DNA of 7,801 nucleotides from JBKXSZ01 sp047017005 (GTDB lineage: Bacteria; Bacillota; Clostridia; TANB77; CAG-508), in the NCBI GenBank assembly GCA_047017005.1, contig JBKXSZ010000035.1, positions 1-7,801 on the forward strand, read 5' to 3'. Shown here one piece after another: positions 6,942 through 7,801 of this stretch. The first letter of the stretch is position 1; every line of letters starts with the position of its first letter. The notes beneath the pieces were generated by a model, which saw only the letters and a list, made by a program, of their open reading frames with translations, was not told the origin of the DNA and ran no database searches. Both the position numbers and the translations under genes were made by a program.

Positions 6942-7738
6942 ATGGAATAAGAGAAAAACCACAGGAAAATATATCAAAACAATATTTACTGGTTTTATTT
7001 TATATATCCTTTTCTTATATATTTGTTCTTGTTCTCCTATTACAGGAGATGAGCGGGAACGTAATACAAGAAGCATTTCAAACTATGATACGAGGCTACT
7101 TAGGTTAGAAAGGAAGAATTATTAGCCGTTTCTTCATTGTTATATTTACTAATATAAAATGGCTATGGAATATAGATAGTAAGCAGTTTTGTACTTACTT
7201 TTTTACTATATGCTATGACAAATCTAACATAAAAGCATATGTATACTATCTCTTGCAATAGGAATCTTCTTAGTACACAACGGAATATTTACACAAACTT
7301 ATTGGCAATATTACTTATCTATTTCCAACAGCACTACTTTTCCTATACATAATCTTAATGAAACAAACAATACTAACAGGAGAGATAAAAAGAAAAAAAC
7401 GTACAAATTAACTAACGATTATTAACATTATCATTCCGATGTAGCTTGGACCATACTTTCTATTGCCTTTATCATAGTACTTGCCATTTATCTATAACCT
7501 ATACGCAAGTATTAAAAACCAATATCGAAATCAACTTATACAAGAGACTTAAAGAATACACAAAACAAATATTCGATGCTATTGTATTAACGAATGAGTA
7601 GTATAAAATATAAATCCATTTGAAGTAGGACAAAGGAGAATTTTTGAAAAATATTATCAAATTCCAGAACAAAGAGATATAAGATATATTAATTTAAGCT
7701 ATAAAGAGATAAAACAAAAGATATACCAATATCAGTAA
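6942..7738 (+). pseudogene. remnant of a polytopic membrane protein, possibly DUF6056-like
   Basis: No intact gene spans this region, but protein-like pieces follow one another on the + strand in shifting frames. After the ATG at 6942 a one-base shift opens a frame beginning NKRKTTGKYIK, then a hydrophobic helix and SPITGDE (7033-7053). Next come GNVIQEAFQTMIRGYLG (7055-7105), ELLAVSSLLYLLI (7116-7154), a hydrophobic piece (7176-7229), a piece ending GIFTQTYW (7228-7305), GNITYLFPTALLFLYIIL (7304-7357, continuing to 7408), VAWTILSIAFIIVLAIYL (7441-7494), YASIKNQYRNQLIQET (7502-7549), KEYTKQIFDAIVLTNE (7551-7598) and a last piece with NPFEVGQRRIFEKYYQIPE (7607-7738) ending in TAA. The order of motifs (SPxTGDD-like, GRYLGN-like, QTxxW then NYxxP-like, and a YYxIP tail) recalls DUF6056 membrane proteins, which are glycosyltransferase-like. 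At under 270 codons it is shorter than I expect for that family, so internal deletions are likely. That it is a pseudogene is well supported. The family name is tentative, and assembly error is the main alternative. Confidence 0.68.
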
Positions 7739-7801
7739 AATAAAAAAGGGTAGTGTAAAATAAAATATGAAAAAATGGTAGACATAAGTTGATTAAGACT
7801 T

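Noticed and set aside
6922..7125. Open frame of 67 codons starting at TTG as a small membrane protein gene
   Set aside because: The TTG lies upstream of the clear AAGGAG at 6930-6935, which points to the ATG at 6942. The frame ends in a low-complexity charged stretch, while further protein-like pieces continue in other frames. It is better read as the first part of the pseudogene.
7767..7788. ATG codons near the right end as the start of a new gene
   Set aside because: The frames from ATG at 7767 and 7775 reach stop codons within five codons or so (TAG at 7779, TGA at 7790), and no ribosome binding site stands in front at good spacing.
6911..7801. Mobile element or CRISPR array as the explanation for the gene-poor right end
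   Set aside because: I found no terminal inverted repeats, no transposase-like motifs, no regularly spaced repeats and no tRNA gene. The protein-like membrane pieces explain the region better.

Overview
The window is a stretch of AT-rich chromosome (roughly 30% G+C by eye) with five intact genes, all on the + strand, followed by one decayed gene. The strong AGGAGG-type ribosome binding sites, very low G+C, TAA stop codons throughout and the protein types point to a low-G+C Firmicute, most likely an anaerobic, gut-type member of the Clostridia. I cannot place it more precisely from sequence alone. The genetic code looks standard, with no in-frame TGA in the real genes.

Layout. Positions 1-89 are a short leader that may hold the end of an upstream gene. 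Next come glmM (phosphoglucosamine mutase, 101-1465), a gene for an unrecognised 112-residue protein with three membrane segments (1562-1900), and metG (methionyl-tRNA synthetase, 1916-3511). These three look like one transcription unit, closed by a clear rho-independent terminator at 3529-3559. A second unit follows: a YfhO-family polytopic membrane protein (3587-6229) and, three bases after its stop, a thymidylate kinase of a divergent type (6233-6910). The ribosome binding site of tmk lies inside the last codons of yfhO.

From 6942 to 7738 there is no intact gene. A good ribosome binding site and ATG are followed at once by a frameshift, and after that recognisably protein-like membrane segments appear in changing frames to a final piece ending at 7738. 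I read this as the remnant of one polytopic membrane protein, perhaps of the DUF6056 glycosyltransferase-like type. The last 63 bases (7739-7801) show nothing I can support.

How the genes fit together. GlmM makes glucosamine-1-phosphate for peptidoglycan and other UDP-GlcNAc-derived envelope polymers. YfhO proteins attach sugars to envelope polymers in other Firmicutes, and the decayed gene may also have been an envelope glycosyltransferase. MetG and Tmk are housekeeping enzymes for translation and DNA precursor supply. The grouping looks like ordinary core chromosome with an envelope flavour. I see no phage, transposon, CRISPR or defence system. The points most worth a second look are the MetRS2-like architecture of MetG, the divergent Tmk, the small membrane protein and the eroded gene at the right end.
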